From positions 3,038,001 through 3,102,000 of the forward strand of contig NZ_JAXCHP010000001.1 of NCBI RefSeq assembly GCF_035984545.1: 64,000 nucleotides of DNA, in the 5' to 3' direction. Positions 46,511-55,330 of this stretch are shown here, one piece after another. The translations under genes and the position numbers were made by a program. Every line of letters begins with the position of its first letter. The first letter of the stretch is position 1. Source of the stretch: Cryobacterium sp. GrIS_2_6 (lineage in GTDB: Bacteria > Actinomycetota > Actinomycetes > Actinomycetales > Microbacteriaceae). The notes beneath the pieces are model-generated. The model did no database searches, was not told the origin of the DNA, and worked only from the letters and a program-made list of their open reading frames with translations.

Positions 46511-46528
46511 TATTCGAAATATTCGAAA
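46511..46528 (-). promoter_or_regulatory. Tandem TATTCGAAA repeats upstream of the PIN/antitoxin operon
   Basis: Two adjacent 9-bp repeats (46511-46519, 46520-46528), 27 bases before the antitoxin start, in the only AT-rich stretch nearby. TTCGAA is itself palindromic. Probably the antitoxin operator. Confidence 0.45.
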
Positions 46529-46658
46529 GAAAGAAGACCGTCGCAGGGTCGCTACTGCCAAATCGCTATTCGCGACCCGGCAATCTTGTCTAGATCCTCG
46601 ACAGCTCTCCAGACGTCAGGGTTCGCAGCAGGTCGCGTCAAAGTGGAGTTCCGAGGGC

Positions 46659-47707
46659 TCACGCGTCGCGCCCTCTTCCAAATGCCGCGGCCTGGTCATC
46701 CAGAGCGCGGGCCACGGCGTCCAAGTCGTCGTCGAACAGGTCCGCATAGACGTCGAGCGTCATCGCGGCTGAGGCGGGAAGTTCGGGTCGGCCACCACGT
46801 TTAGGTCGGGGTCGTCCGGGGTACTGCGTCCCTCGCGGATGAGCGTCAACGCCGGGTCGAAGTGCCGGTGCCGGAAATTGCCGTTGCGCAGCCACGCACC
46901 CGCCGTGCTCGTGAAGACGAGGTCCTTCGGGCGCTTGCCCTGGCACCTCTGCGCAAGCTCGGTGGCCAGCAGCGCCGGGAATGCCACGGAGCGGCGGCCG
47001 TGATTCTTCGGGGTCCCCCAGACAGCGGCCCCGCCGACCTCCGAGACCGCTTCGGCGACTTCGATCCGCCGCCTGCTGAGATCAACCCGCCCCACCCTCA
47101 ACGCGGCCATCTCGCCCCAGCGCAGCCCGGTATAGGCCAGGAACCGCACGACGTCGCCGAATTCTCCGCACTCGCGGGCCAGCCGGGCGACCTGGTCGTG
47201 CGTGAGGTACCCGCGCGGCGTGCGAACGATCCGCGGCAAGCGGATGTCGTCGCTTGGGCTCTTGACGAGGCGCCCGTCCCTGACGGCGTAGTTCAGCGTG
47301 CCGGCCAGGACCAAGTGAATCTGCCGCACGGTCGACGGCGCGAGAACCGCGGCCAGACTGCTCACTCAGCGCTGTACATCGGCGTGCTGCACGCTTCGGA
47401 GTGGCACGGTCCCCCATTTCGGCAGCACGTGCTTGTCCAGGTACAGGCGGTACCCGGCCCGCGTGGTCGGCTTGATCTGCAGCTGCGCCGAGTACCAGGC
47501 CTCGGCCCACTCACCGACGTTGACTCGCGACCTTGACGGATCGACCCACTCACCGCGCATCTTCGAGACCTCGACGGAGGCCAGGAAGTCTTCGGCCTCC
47601 CGCTTGGTGCGAAATCCGCGCTTGTCCGTTTGGTGCCGATCGGGCGTGCGGTACCGAACCCGGTTGCGCTTGCCCCTCGCCGTTTCGTAAGACGTCACGG
47701 AGCCCAT
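46659..47707 (-). pseudogene. Tyrosine integrase with in-frame stop and catalytic deletion
   Basis: Close relative of the integrase at 13956 (MGSVTSYETARGKRNRVRYRTPD, FLAYTGLRWGEMAALRVGRV, ending ASAAMTLDVYADLFDDDLDAVARAL). Three defects: TGA at 47366-47368 where a Trp codon is expected (QHADVQR-stop-VSSLAAVLA), loss of the segment containing HDLRH and LGH before the Tyr motif (about 46760-46800), and a resulting frame change. Arg of TGLRWGE and Tyr of DVY remain. The enzyme is dead. It is the int of a former element next to the tRNA cluster. Confidence 0.85.
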
Positions 47708-47889
47708 GCTTCCTCCCGTTGTCGCTCGCCTCTGTCCAACCCTGATCTACCAGGGACCGCAGACAGACGAGGCCGTCGGATTTGCCTGCATATGGAGTAG
47801 AAGTGGTTCGTCTCAGGCCGATGAGAGCTGAAGCGCGGGAAGACACCGACGAAGAGCCCGCACGCGCCTGAGAATGCGACACTACGGAT

Positions 47890-48327
47890 ATGAGCGCAGC
47901 GGATAGGGTCATCGTCTCGACTCTCGACGGACAACTCTTCGTCGAAGTCTGGCTCGTTGAGGACGACGAGTTCAATCGCGCTCAGGAATTCTTCGAGGCA
48001 GCACTGCGTCATGGACGGTTCGAAGAACAAGCAGCAAGCGTGCTGATGTCAGAGTGGTCGGTTCAGGGCGCCAATACAGGCGGAGCCAAGCTATCCGTCA
48101 TGCGGAAGACGTCGGGCGGCACAGGCACTGACGCCCAGATGGAATGGACCCTGTGGCCTCTCTCGGGGCCTCTCGTTGACATCACAATCCGAAACTGCGG
48201 CGAGGTCGTCTGGTCTGTTCGGGCATTCGCACCAGCAGTGGACGAACACAAGCAGCCAATATCGGCCGAGTCCTTGGAAAGCCTTCGACCGATGCCTGAC
48301 TCGCCCTGGCCCAGCGGTACTCAATAA
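47890..48327 (+). CDS. Hypothetical protein
   Basis: 145 residues (MSAADRVIVSTLDGQLFVEVWLVEDDEFNRAQEFFEAAL, LMSEWSVQGANTGGAKLSVMRKTSGG, ISAESLESLRPMPDSPWP). No signal peptide, membrane span or recognised motif; mixed alpha/beta and acidic. Convergent with the NERD-domain gene, whose stop lies 13 bases away. It may belong to the residual second island. Function not assigned. Confidence 0.6.
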   Translation: MSAADRVIVSTLDGQLFVEVWLVEDDEFNRAQEFFEAALRHGRFEEQAASVLMSEWSVQGANTGGAKLSVMRKTSGGTGTDAQMEWTLWPLSGPLVDITIRNCGEVVWSVRAFAPAVDEHKQPISAESLESLRPMPDSPWPSGTQ

Positions 48328-48339
48328 CAGGTCACGCAC

Positions 48340-49248
48340 TCAGGCCGGCGGGAAGGCCGACGCGAGAGCCCGGTGGATCTGCAGCGCTACCGGCTCGTTG
48401 AGAGGCCCCGTCTTCTGCAGGTGCTCGACTGCCTTCTTCGGCCACAGGACCTGAACTCCATCGATTACGAAGTCGCCACCGAGGAGCGGCCAGTCTGCTC
48501 CGACGAAGCAGAGCATCCCCTGCACGGGGACCCCGTCCATGCCTGCGTCCGCCAGTGCCGCGCTGACTCGTGCGACTTGCTTGAGCACACCGGCAACCAG
48601 CCCGTCCTGGTTACGCGACCCGACCATCAGCGATTCGGTCCGGCGACGGATCAGTCCTCCTTCGACCTGCAGCCGGGGGCGACCTTGGTACTTCTTCGCG
48701 TCGATGACGGAGACCCCCGAGGGGCAGACCGCAATGTGATCGATATTGGCTCGCGTCGGAGGAATGCGACGGTCGTGCAGGACGTGGACGCCACTCCCGC
48801 TGAGTTTGTCGAGCCGCTGGCCTAGCGCCACCTCGCCCTGCGCCCCGACGGCCCACGCCCGGGTGCTCTGCGGCTCGTCGCTCAGCGCCAGGATGAGCCC
48901 ACCGAGATGCGGGTGGTTCTCACGGATCCTTGTCTCACGCTTGTCTTTGCGGCGGTCGTGCTCTCGCTGGGCCGATGCGCCGGCCGTACCCCCAAACACC
49001 TCGAGCTCCTCGGGTGCTGGCTCCGGGCTTGTGACCGCGTCCGTGTCGATAGTGCTGCGTTCAGTCGGGCCGGCGACCGATGCGGCGGCCACCGCTGAAT
49101 CCTGAGCGCAGGTCAAGCAGGCGACCGTCTTGGTCTCGCGCTCGTAGAGTGCCATGGTCCCCGCAAGGATTTCGACGTCGCACATGCGGCATTGCCCGGA
49201 GTACCGCAGTCGCATTCTCTTGGGCGTCAACGCCGCTTCACCGCTCAT
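48340..49248 (-). CDS. NERD (nuclease-related) domain protein with N-terminal zinc ribbon
   Basis: 302 residues from ATG 49248. Residues about 13-50 hold two C-x2-C pairs (GQCRMCD ... ACLTCAQ), a zinc-ribbon-like module. After an acidic linker, a NERD domain: WAVGAQGEVALGQRLDKLSGSGVHVLHDRRIPPTRANIDHIAVCPSGVSVIDAKKYQGRP, with the conserved Glu, Asp and Lys of a restriction-endonuclease-like fold. NERD proteins are thought to act on DNA, possibly in defence or plasmid biology; not proven. Intact. Confidence 0.83.
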   Translation of the reverse strand: MSGEAALTPKRMRLRYSGQCRMCDVEILAGTMALYERETKTVACLTCAQDSAVAAASVAGPTERSTIDTDAVTSPEPAPEELEVFGGTAGASAQREHDRRKDKRETRIRENHPHLGGLILALSDEPQSTRAWAVGAQGEVALGQRLDKLSGSGVHVLHDRRIPPTRANIDHIAVCPSGVSVIDAKKYQGRPRLQVEGGLIRRRTESLMVGSRNQDGLVAGVLKQVARVSAALADAGMDGVPVQGMLCFVGADWPLLGGDFVIDGVQVLWPKKAVEHLQKTGPLNEPVALQIHRALASAFPPA

Positions 49249-49504
49249 TCTTGAAACGCTACGACGGTCCAGACGAGAACTCAGGCGACAGCGGGCCAGT
49301 GTGACCACGACTGGGGGGACAGCACCTTGAACTGCGACCTCGGCCAGGGAACTACTCTTTCTCGCCCCCGCGCGCCCCGGCAACGCCGTGCTCGAAGTTG
49401 TCCCGATGAATTCGAAATCGCTGCAAGCGGTTCGCCGCCCACGGGCAGGATAACGACGTTGAGGCCGCGGATGAGGTCGTCGCGGTCGAGTTGGCCGCCA
49501 GGTA

Positions 49505-50080
49505 TCAGACGCTCTCCAGCGTGGCGGCCTCAATCAGGATGCCGCGGTCACGGAACTCGCGAGGCACCCGGTCCACATCTGCGGGAATGTCGTAGTCGCT
49601 GGTCGAAGGCGACCACGGGCTGCCCGCGGTCCCGGTTCTCGCGACGATCCAGTCCGGGATCGGCAGCGCATCCGCGTTGAGTCGGTACTCGCAGAGCGCG
49701 GCGATGGCAGTGTCCCAGTGCCCGGAACCGGTCGGGAGCGGCTCCGTGAGTGTCAGGCCGACCCGTGTCGCGCCACGCTCGGCGGCAAGGTTGTCGGCGA
49801 GTTGCGCAAACCACCGGAAGGCCAGGGGCTCGTCGGATGCGGCGAGCGCGGCAGCGATCTCCGAGGCGATCCGGGCGGCGTCGCTGCGCACGGTCGGCAG
49901 CGTGACCACGGTGTGCCGCGTCGCGAGGAGGAGCGCCTCGAGCGTCGCAACCGTGGGCTCCCGCTTGCCGTTCTCGATCAGCGACAGCGACGAGCCGGCG
50001 ATCCCGGATCGAGCGGCCAGCTCACTCTGACTGAGGCCGCTCGCCGCACGGGCGGAACGAGCCAGGATTGCTGCACTCAT
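49505..50080 (-). CDS. XRE-family transcriptional regulator (antitoxin-like)
   Basis: 191 residues. N-terminal HTH (ARSARAASGLSQSELAARSGIAGSSLSLIENGKREPTVATLEALLLAT, about 7-56), then a helical region and a C-terminal segment (DWDTAIAALCEYRLNADALPIPDWIV-like, here HWDTAIAALCEYRL). This combination is common in regulators followed by a nucleotidyltransferase (AbiEii-like) gene. Downstream 49330-49500 one frame reads QLDRDDLIRGLNVVILP, which may be the beginning of such a partner, but it lacks a start and stops early. So the regulator may be an orphan antitoxin. Confidence 0.72.
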   Translation of the reverse strand: MSAAILARSARAASGLSQSELAARSGIAGSSLSLIENGKREPTVATLEALLLATRHTVVTLPTVRSDAARIASEIAAALAASDEPLAFRWFAQLADNLAAERGATRVGLTLTEPLPTGSGHWDTAIAALCEYRLNADALPIPDWIVARTGTAGSPWSPSTSDYDIPADVDRVPREFRDRGILIEAATLESV

Positions 50081-50262
50081 GACCCCACCACCTTTTACTA
50101 GTTAGTAAAAACGTAGCATGGTGGCTCGGTGAAGTCACCGGTCGATCGGACCAGGATTCGTGTAACCGCGCCACTGCATCCGCTCGCCCAGAATCGTCGG
50201 CGCACCGGGGCCACCCGGCAATACGGGCGATTCTCGGCACGTGTGACCGGTTAGATGAAGTC

Positions 50263-50691
50263 ATGACTGCTCATTATCGGTTTTCCGCGGATTCTACTGA
50301 GATCGATCGGGACATGGTCCACCGCTGGATCAGCGAGCAGTCATACTGGGCCCCTGGGCGCTCCCGTTCACGACAGGACGCGGCGATCGACGGCTCTCGC
50401 AACTTCGGCCTCTATGACACCGCATCGGGCCGGCAGGTCGCGTACGCCCGAATGGTCACCGACGGAGTGACCTTTGCCTGGCTGTGCGACGTATTCGTCG
50501 ACCCAGAGCTTCGCGACCAGGGCCTCGGGGAGATGCTCATCGCAGGCATCGTCGAAGACTGCCGACCCCTCGGACTGCGCCGCATCGCTCTCGCGACCGC
50601 TGACGCTCACGGCCTGTACGCCAAATTCGGGTTCACCCGCGTGGTGGCACCTGAGACCTGGATGGAACGTCCCGACCAGCCACACTCCTGA
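50263..50691 (+). CDS. GNAT-family N-acetyltransferase
   Basis: 142 residues. YRFSADSTEIDRDMVHRWISEQSYWAPGR start, acetyl-CoA site CDVFVDPELRDQGLGEMLIAGIVEDCRPLGLRRIALATADAHGLYAKFGF. A member of the small GNAT group (YjaB or PhnO-like); the acceptor cannot be inferred. Single gene. Confidence 0.87.
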   Translation: MTAHYRFSADSTEIDRDMVHRWISEQSYWAPGRSRSRQDAAIDGSRNFGLYDTASGRQVAYARMVTDGVTFAWLCDVFVDPELRDQGLGEMLIAGIVEDCRPLGLRRIALATADAHGLYAKFGFTRVVAPETWMERPDQPHS

Positions 50692-50754
50692 TCCACATGC
50701 GCCGTCGGGCGCTGATCACGGGATGCCACGTTCGACCGTCGCTAGGCTCGCGTC

Positions 50755-51303
50755 ATGGGTATCCGGATTCGAGCGGCGAGTGCCCGCCAGTCTCCCGCGT
50801 TCCGCACCGGCAGTGCAGCTGACACCGCTGAGTGCGTCGCGCTGTGGGTCCGGGCCTGCGCCGCGCGCGATGGGGTGACCGTCGCGGAAGTGGCCGAACG
50901 CGCTCAACCGAAGTTCGACCACGCCGAGAGTTGGATCGTGGCCGAGGAGCCCGGTGCTGGAATCCGGGGTTTCGTTCTCGCAACAACACCGAAGAGGGGG
51001 CTACCGACCGATCCACCCGACGCTGCGGTGGTGAGCCTGCTCGCCGTTGCACCAGACGCGCAGGGATGTGGGCTCGGGAGAGCGCTTCTGGTCAATGTTG
51101 CCGATGAACTCCAGCGCCACGGTCACAAGCACGCTGTACTGCACGTCCTCACGGACAACCACCCTGCTGTCGATCTCTATCGGCATGAGGGATGGCGGCC
51201 GTTGGGAGAGCCGTTCCAGCACTCACTGCTGAAGAGGCCGACGCAGACCTATGTGCTCGACCTGGATTCACGCGAAGAGGCCACTTTGTACACGCGAGAA
51301 TGA
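50755..51303 (+). CDS. GNAT-family N-acetyltransferase
   Basis: 182 residues. After a short variable start: AVVSLLAVAPDAQGCGLGRALLVNVADELQRHGHKHAVLHVLTDNHPAVDLYRHEGWRPLG, a full GNAT core with the Q-x2-G-x-G pyrophosphate loop. Acceptor unknown. It follows another GNAT gene by 63 bases; the two are only distantly alike. Confidence 0.85.
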   Translation: MGIRIRAASARQSPAFRTGSAADTAECVALWVRACAARDGVTVAEVAERAQPKFDHAESWIVAEEPGAGIRGFVLATTPKRGLPTDPPDAAVVSLLAVAPDAQGCGLGRALLVNVADELQRHGHKHAVLHVLTDNHPAVDLYRHEGWRPLGEPFQHSLLKRPTQTYVLDLDSREEATLYTRE

Positions 51304-51338
51304 TGACGCCTGGCGCAACTGGCGAATCGCGACGGACT

Positions 51339-52268
51339 TCAGCTCCGGCTTGCGGGTATCTGGTGCGCAGCCGGGGCGAGGCGGTGCCGTTGCTCGACGG
51401 ACCGGCCCCAGGCGGTTCCGGCGAGGATGAGGGCGATTCCGACGTATCCGGCGAGGGCCACCAGGTCATGAGCGACGGCGATTCCGACGATTGCAGCCCA
51501 GACCGGCTCAGTTCCAAGGAGGAGGCTCACTCTGGAGGGCGAGGTGCGTCGGACGGCCCAGGTCTGGATCAGGAACGCGAAGACGGTGCAGGCGAGTACG
51601 AGGTAGAGGAACAGGAGCGTGCGTCCGGGGTCGAGACGGGCCAGAAAGTGCGGGATCGAGTCGCCGTAGAACAGTGACGCCGCCGAGAAGATCACCGCGC
51701 AGGTCGAGAGTTGCACCGTGGTGAGGTGGAGCGAGTTCGTCGGAGTGTTGCCCGTGAGCTTGAACATCGACGTGACGTGGATGGCACGGATGATGGCCGC
51801 GGCGAGCACGAGCAGGTCGCCGAGGCTCGGCGCCTGGAAGACACCGCCACTGGCGAGCAGGGCGACTCCACCGATGGCGATCAGCGCGGCCAGGAAGAAC
51901 CTGCCGGGCAGGCGTCGACCCGAGACGGCGGAATCCAGAATCGGAGTGAACACGATCGTCAGGCTGATGATGAGTCCGGCATTCGTGGCCGATGTGTGGG
52001 CGATCCCGAAGGTTTCGAAGGCGAACACGGCAGCCAGCACAATCCCGAGCAGTATCCCGGATCGCAACTCCCCTGGCGTAATCCGGTGCCGCCGTGCGGC
52101 AACGAGGGCTGCCATGACGACCGCAGCGAACAGCATCCGTATCGCGAGCAGGGCGACGACGGATTCTAGCGTGACCAGTTCTTTGGAGACGAGGTATGTC
52201 GATCCCCACGCGGCGGCGACCAGAAGCAGGAGCAGGTCGACGCGGAATCGACTGAGGAGGGCGGCCAT
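51339..52268 (-). CDS. EamA/DMT-family transporter
   Basis: 309 residues from ATG 52268 with ten membrane helices arranged in two EamA repeats (LLLLLVAAAWGSTYLVSKELV first; LVLACTVFAFLIQTWAVRRTSPSRVSLLLGTEPVWAAIVGIAVAHDLVALAGYVGIALIL last). Exports metabolites or amino acids; substrate unknown. Divergent from a LysR gene with a 72-base intergenic region, which suggests it is the regulated target. Confidence 0.9.
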   Translation of the reverse strand: MAALLSRFRVDLLLLLVAAAWGSTYLVSKELVTLESVVALLAIRMLFAAVVMAALVAARRHRITPGELRSGILLGIVLAAVFAFETFGIAHTSATNAGLIISLTIVFTPILDSAVSGRRLPGRFFLAALIAIGGVALLASGGVFQAPSLGDLLVLAAAIIRAIHVTSMFKLTGNTPTNSLHLTTVQLSTCAVIFSAASLFYGDSIPHFLARLDPGRTLLFLYLVLACTVFAFLIQTWAVRRTSPSRVSLLLGTEPVWAAIVGIAVAHDLVALAGYVGIALILAGTAWGRSVEQRHRLAPAAHQIPASRS

Positions 52269-52340
52269 TCCTCCATCGTCCGGCCTGACTTCACGTAATA
52301 CAAGAGAGCACTTTTGTGTCACATGCATTAGTTTCAACTT

Positions 52341-53243
52341 ATGGAACTCGGTCAGCTTCGGGCGTTGAGAGAGCTGGGCGACCGGGGCAGCATTGCCGCC
52401 GTCGCGGCGGCGCTGCACGTCACGCCGTCATCGGTATCGCAGCAGATCAGCGCCCTGCAGCGTCAGTCGCCCGCTCCCTTGACTTTCAGGGACGGCCGAA
52501 GGACGGCACTCACGGATGCCGGGCGCGCCCTCGCTCTGGCAGCGATCGACGTCGAAGTGGCACTCGAACGCGCCGCGCGGGCGGTGGCACTTTTCCAGGG
52601 CGATCACCTCGGCATCGTTTCCGTGACGGCATTTCACAGCGTGGGCCTGGCCGTCTTCGGACCGTTGATCGCGGCCTGCCGGAGGCCTGGCCTGCCCGGC
52701 GTTCGGCTGAGCGATTTTGACGTGGCCCAGGAGGACTTCCCCGCTCTCACCATCGATCACGATCTTGTGCTCGCCCATCGGCTGGTCGGCAGCCCCTCGT
52801 GGCCGGGGTCGGTTCGTGTGGAACCCCTCCTGTACGAGCCTCTGGATATCGCGGTCCGACACGATCACCGACTCGCGGCGAAAGCCGCGATCGAGCCGGC
52901 TGATCTTCGCAACGAGGAATGGGTCGCGGTGCACGAAGGCTTCCCGCTCACGCAGGCTCTCTCCCTGATCGCGGGAATCGGAGGGAACGAGGCCCGAATC
53001 CTGCACCGGATCAATGAATTCTCAGTAGCCGCGTCCATCCTCGAAGCGAGCGGATGCGTCGCGCTGATGCCTCGGTACACGACCGACCTGCGCGAGCACC
53101 CGGAGTTGGTCCTTCGTCCGCTGGCCTACCCCGGACTCGGACGGCACATCGATTGCCTTGCCCGGCCGGAGACCCTCGAGCGCGCCAACGCGCAGGCGGT
53201 ACTGGCGCAGGTCAAGGCGATAGCCGAGACTCTCACCCGGTGA
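52341..53243 (+). CDS. LysR-family transcriptional regulator
   Basis: 300 residues. N-terminal winged HTH (MELGQLRALRELGDRGSIAAVAAALHVTPSSVSQQISALQR), then a LysR substrate domain (GIVSVTAFHSVGLAVFGPLIAACRRPGLPGVRLSDFD). Probably controls the divergent EamA exporter through the 72-bp spacer. The HTH linker is normal (FRDGRRTALTDAG). Confidence 0.9.
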   Translation: MELGQLRALRELGDRGSIAAVAAALHVTPSSVSQQISALQRQSPAPLTFRDGRRTALTDAGRALALAAIDVEVALERAARAVALFQGDHLGIVSVTAFHSVGLAVFGPLIAACRRPGLPGVRLSDFDVAQEDFPALTIDHDLVLAHRLVGSPSWPGSVRVEPLLYEPLDIAVRHDHRLAAKAAIEPADLRNEEWVAVHEGFPLTQALSLIAGIGGNEARILHRINEFSVAASILEASGCVALMPRYTTDLREHPELVLRPLAYPGLGRHIDCLARPETLERANAQAVLAQVKAIAETLTR

Positions 53244-53314
53244 CCTTTCCGTTTCACGGCCCGACGCTCGCAGGTCACCCATAACATGAGACCTCCACTG
53301 AAAGCGTGATGATC

Positions 53315-54208
53315 ATGGACGAGACAGCAGTTTTCGAACGAGAGCGTCCCCGGCTGTTGCGTATTGCCGGACGCATCCTGCGCGATGGCACGGAGGCCGA
53401 GGACATCGTCCAGCAGGCCTGGCTGCGGCTTCACGCCACAGAGGCCGTGATCGACAATCTGCCGGCCTGGCTGACCACGGTCACGACACGGCTGTGCCTG
53501 GACAGACTGCGCGCTGAGAAACCAATCCTCGTTGACGACCTCGAGTCCCCGTCGCGAACCGCCGATCCAGCGGATGAGCTCGCCCTCGCCGACACTGTCG
53601 GGATCGCCCTCCAGGTGGTGTTGGACCGCCTCACGCCTACGGAGCGTGTCGCGTTCGTCCTTCACGACAGCTTCAGCATTGACTTTCCCACGATCGCCGC
53701 AATCCTCGGGAGCACTCCAGCCGCTGCACGCAAGCTCGCTTCGAGGGCGCGAAGCAAGATCCGCCCGCAGGGCCAGGAGCACGGCCGCGCCGACTGGAAA
53801 GTCGTGGACGCATTCCTCGCCGCCTCGCGGCAGGGCGATTTCGAGCAGCTCGTGAAGCTGCTGGCACCGAACGTCGTGGTCGTCGGCGATGACGCGGCCA
53901 TAGCGGCGGGGACCCCGTCGCGGATCGAAGGGCGGACCGCGGTGGCGACGATGTTCAACGGCGCAGCCAAGGCCGCTCTCCCCGTCTTCATTGACGGGCG
54001 CGCCGGGGCCGCATGGTTTCATCGCGGTTCCCCCCGTGTTGCGTTTGACTTCACGGTCCTCGACGGCGTCGTGTCTCGGATCGACTTCCGCGCCGACCCG
54101 CCGGTCCTGGAACACATCATTCGGCGTGAAGCGGGAGCGAGCCGAGATCGACCTGCGACCGTCGACCACGGCAGCGGTCACACTTGGCGCCGATCGATCG
54201 TCATCTAG
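53315..54208 (+). CDS. ECF sigma factor with C-terminal SnoaL-like domain (ECF41/SigJ type)
   Basis: 297 residues from ATG 53315 (GTG 53306 and ATG 53309 possible). Sigma2 (FERERPRLLRIAGRILRDGTEAEDIVQQAWLRLH), sigma4 (RLTPTERVAFVLHDSFSIDFPTIAAILGSTPAAARKLASRARSKI) and a C-terminal NTF2/SnoaL-like domain (VDAFLAASRQGDFEQLVKLLAPNVVVVGD). ECF41 factors lack a classical anti-sigma factor; the C-terminal domain regulates them. They typically regulate an adjacent carboxymuconolactone-decarboxylase or oxidoreductase gene; none is present here, only a DUF1059-like gene downstream. Confidence 0.88.
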   Translation: MDETAVFERERPRLLRIAGRILRDGTEAEDIVQQAWLRLHATEAVIDNLPAWLTTVTTRLCLDRLRAEKPILVDDLESPSRTADPADELALADTVGIALQVVLDRLTPTERVAFVLHDSFSIDFPTIAAILGSTPAAARKLASRARSKIRPQGQEHGRADWKVVDAFLAASRQGDFEQLVKLLAPNVVVVGDDAAIAAGTPSRIEGRTAVATMFNGAAKAALPVFIDGRAGAAWFHRGSPRVAFDFTVLDGVVSRIDFRADPPVLEHIIRREAGASRDRPATVDHGSGHTWRRSIVI

Positions 54209-54256
54209 GTAGCGGGTCTCAAACGGGGACCGCCTGTACAGTGAGGACCCGAACCG

Positions 54257-54493
54257 ATGAAGACCATGACCTGCCGCCAGCTGGGTGGACCGTGCGATCA
54301 ACCGCTTCACGGCGAGACCGCCGATGACGTCATCAAGGCCCAGAACCGCCATCTCAAGGACGCGGTCAAAGCCGGAGACGCCACTCATGAGCAAGCCCAC
54401 AATGAGATGAAAGCTCGTTGGAGGCACCCGAAGCAGTCGATGGAGTGGTACACCTCAACGAAGAAGGAGTTTGCCGGAATCCCCGGGGTGTGA
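54257..54493 (+). CDS. DUF1059-like small protein
   Basis: 78 residues: MKTMTCRQLGGPCDQPLHGETADDVIKAQNRHLKDAVKAGDATHEQAHNEMKARWRHPKQSMEWY. The M.kMtC...GG.Cd..l.a.t......h......H with two Cys near the start is the DUF1059 pattern. Function unknown. It lies 48 bases after the ECF41-like sigma gene and may be its target or co-transcribed. Confidence 0.7.
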   Translation: MKTMTCRQLGGPCDQPLHGETADDVIKAQNRHLKDAVKAGDATHEQAHNEMKARWRHPKQSMEWYTSTKKEFAGIPGV

Positions 54494-54631
54494 CGATGGG
54501 TAGCGTTCGAACCTGACGCCGGAACACGGACGACTGACTGCTGGAACGGATGTCCACGGCTGGTGAACGGACGACGCTCGGCGGCATGCACCCCTGCTGC
54601 AACCGGCATCCGCCCAGAGTCGCCGAGCGAG

Positions 54632-55312
54632 TCAGAGAAGGCCGGCCAGGGCGGCCCACTGCAGAAGGAGCACGGTCTTACCGTCGACGATGCGGCCGTC
54701 GGCGACCATGGCCAGGGCTTCATCGGAGGGGATCTCGAGGACTTCGATCTCCTCGCCCTCCTCGGGGAGGCCGCCTCCTGCCGACACCCGGTCGGAGGGG
54801 CCGTAGGCGGCGACGTAGAAGTGCACGCGCTCGGTGACCGAACCCGGGCTCATGTAGAGGTCGAACACGTGCCGCAGCTCCCCGACCGTCACGCCGAGCT
54901 CCTCGCTCGTCTCCCTCCGGATCGCGACCTCGGGCGAGTCCTCGTCGAGCAGGCCGGCCGCGGTTTCGATGAGCATGCCGTCGGGGTGAGCGTTGACGTA
55001 GGCGGGATACCGGAACTGGCGCGTCAGCAGGACCGTCCTGCGATCCGGGTCGTAGAGCAGGATCGTGGCACCGTTGCCGCGATCGTAGGTTTCGCGCTGC
55101 TGGCTGGTCTGCTGCCCGTTGCGTCCGCGGTACCGGAAGGTGGTGCGGCGCAGAACGTGCCAACCGTCGGAGGTCACCTCCACGCGGTCCACGATGACGT
55201 CAGGGTTCCCGTGCAGGTCGGCGCCGACCCGATCAAGGCCGGTCCTGCCCCGGCCGTCCGGGGTATCCTCGCCGGGACGGCCGCGCATGGGAAGGGTCGG
55301 AAGAGAAGTCAT
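54632..55312 (-). CDS. NUDIX hydrolase (NudK/ADP-ribose pyrophosphatase type)
   Basis: 226 residues from ATG 55312. The NUDIX box follows the G-x5-E-x7-RE-x2-EELG pattern (GLLDEDSPEVAIRRETSEELG). Before it lies a beta-sheet domain (VEVTSDGWHVLRRTTFRYRGRNGQQTSQQRETYDRGNGATILLYDPDRRTVLLTRQFRYPAY) characteristic of NudK or NudF-like enzymes, which hydrolyse GDP-mannose or ADP-ribose. A Pro/Gly/Arg-rich N-terminus is lineage-specific. Confidence 0.87.
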   Translation of the reverse strand: MTSLPTLPMRGRPGEDTPDGRGRTGLDRVGADLHGNPDVIVDRVEVTSDGWHVLRRTTFRYRGRNGQQTSQQRETYDRGNGATILLYDPDRRTVLLTRQFRYPAYVNAHPDGMLIETAAGLLDEDSPEVAIRRETSEELGVTVGELRHVFDLYMSPGSVTERVHFYVAAYGPSDRVSAGGGLPEEGEEIEVLEIPSDEALAMVADGRIVDGKTVLLLQWAALAGLL

Positions 55313-55330
55313 GACTACAAACGTACGGTG

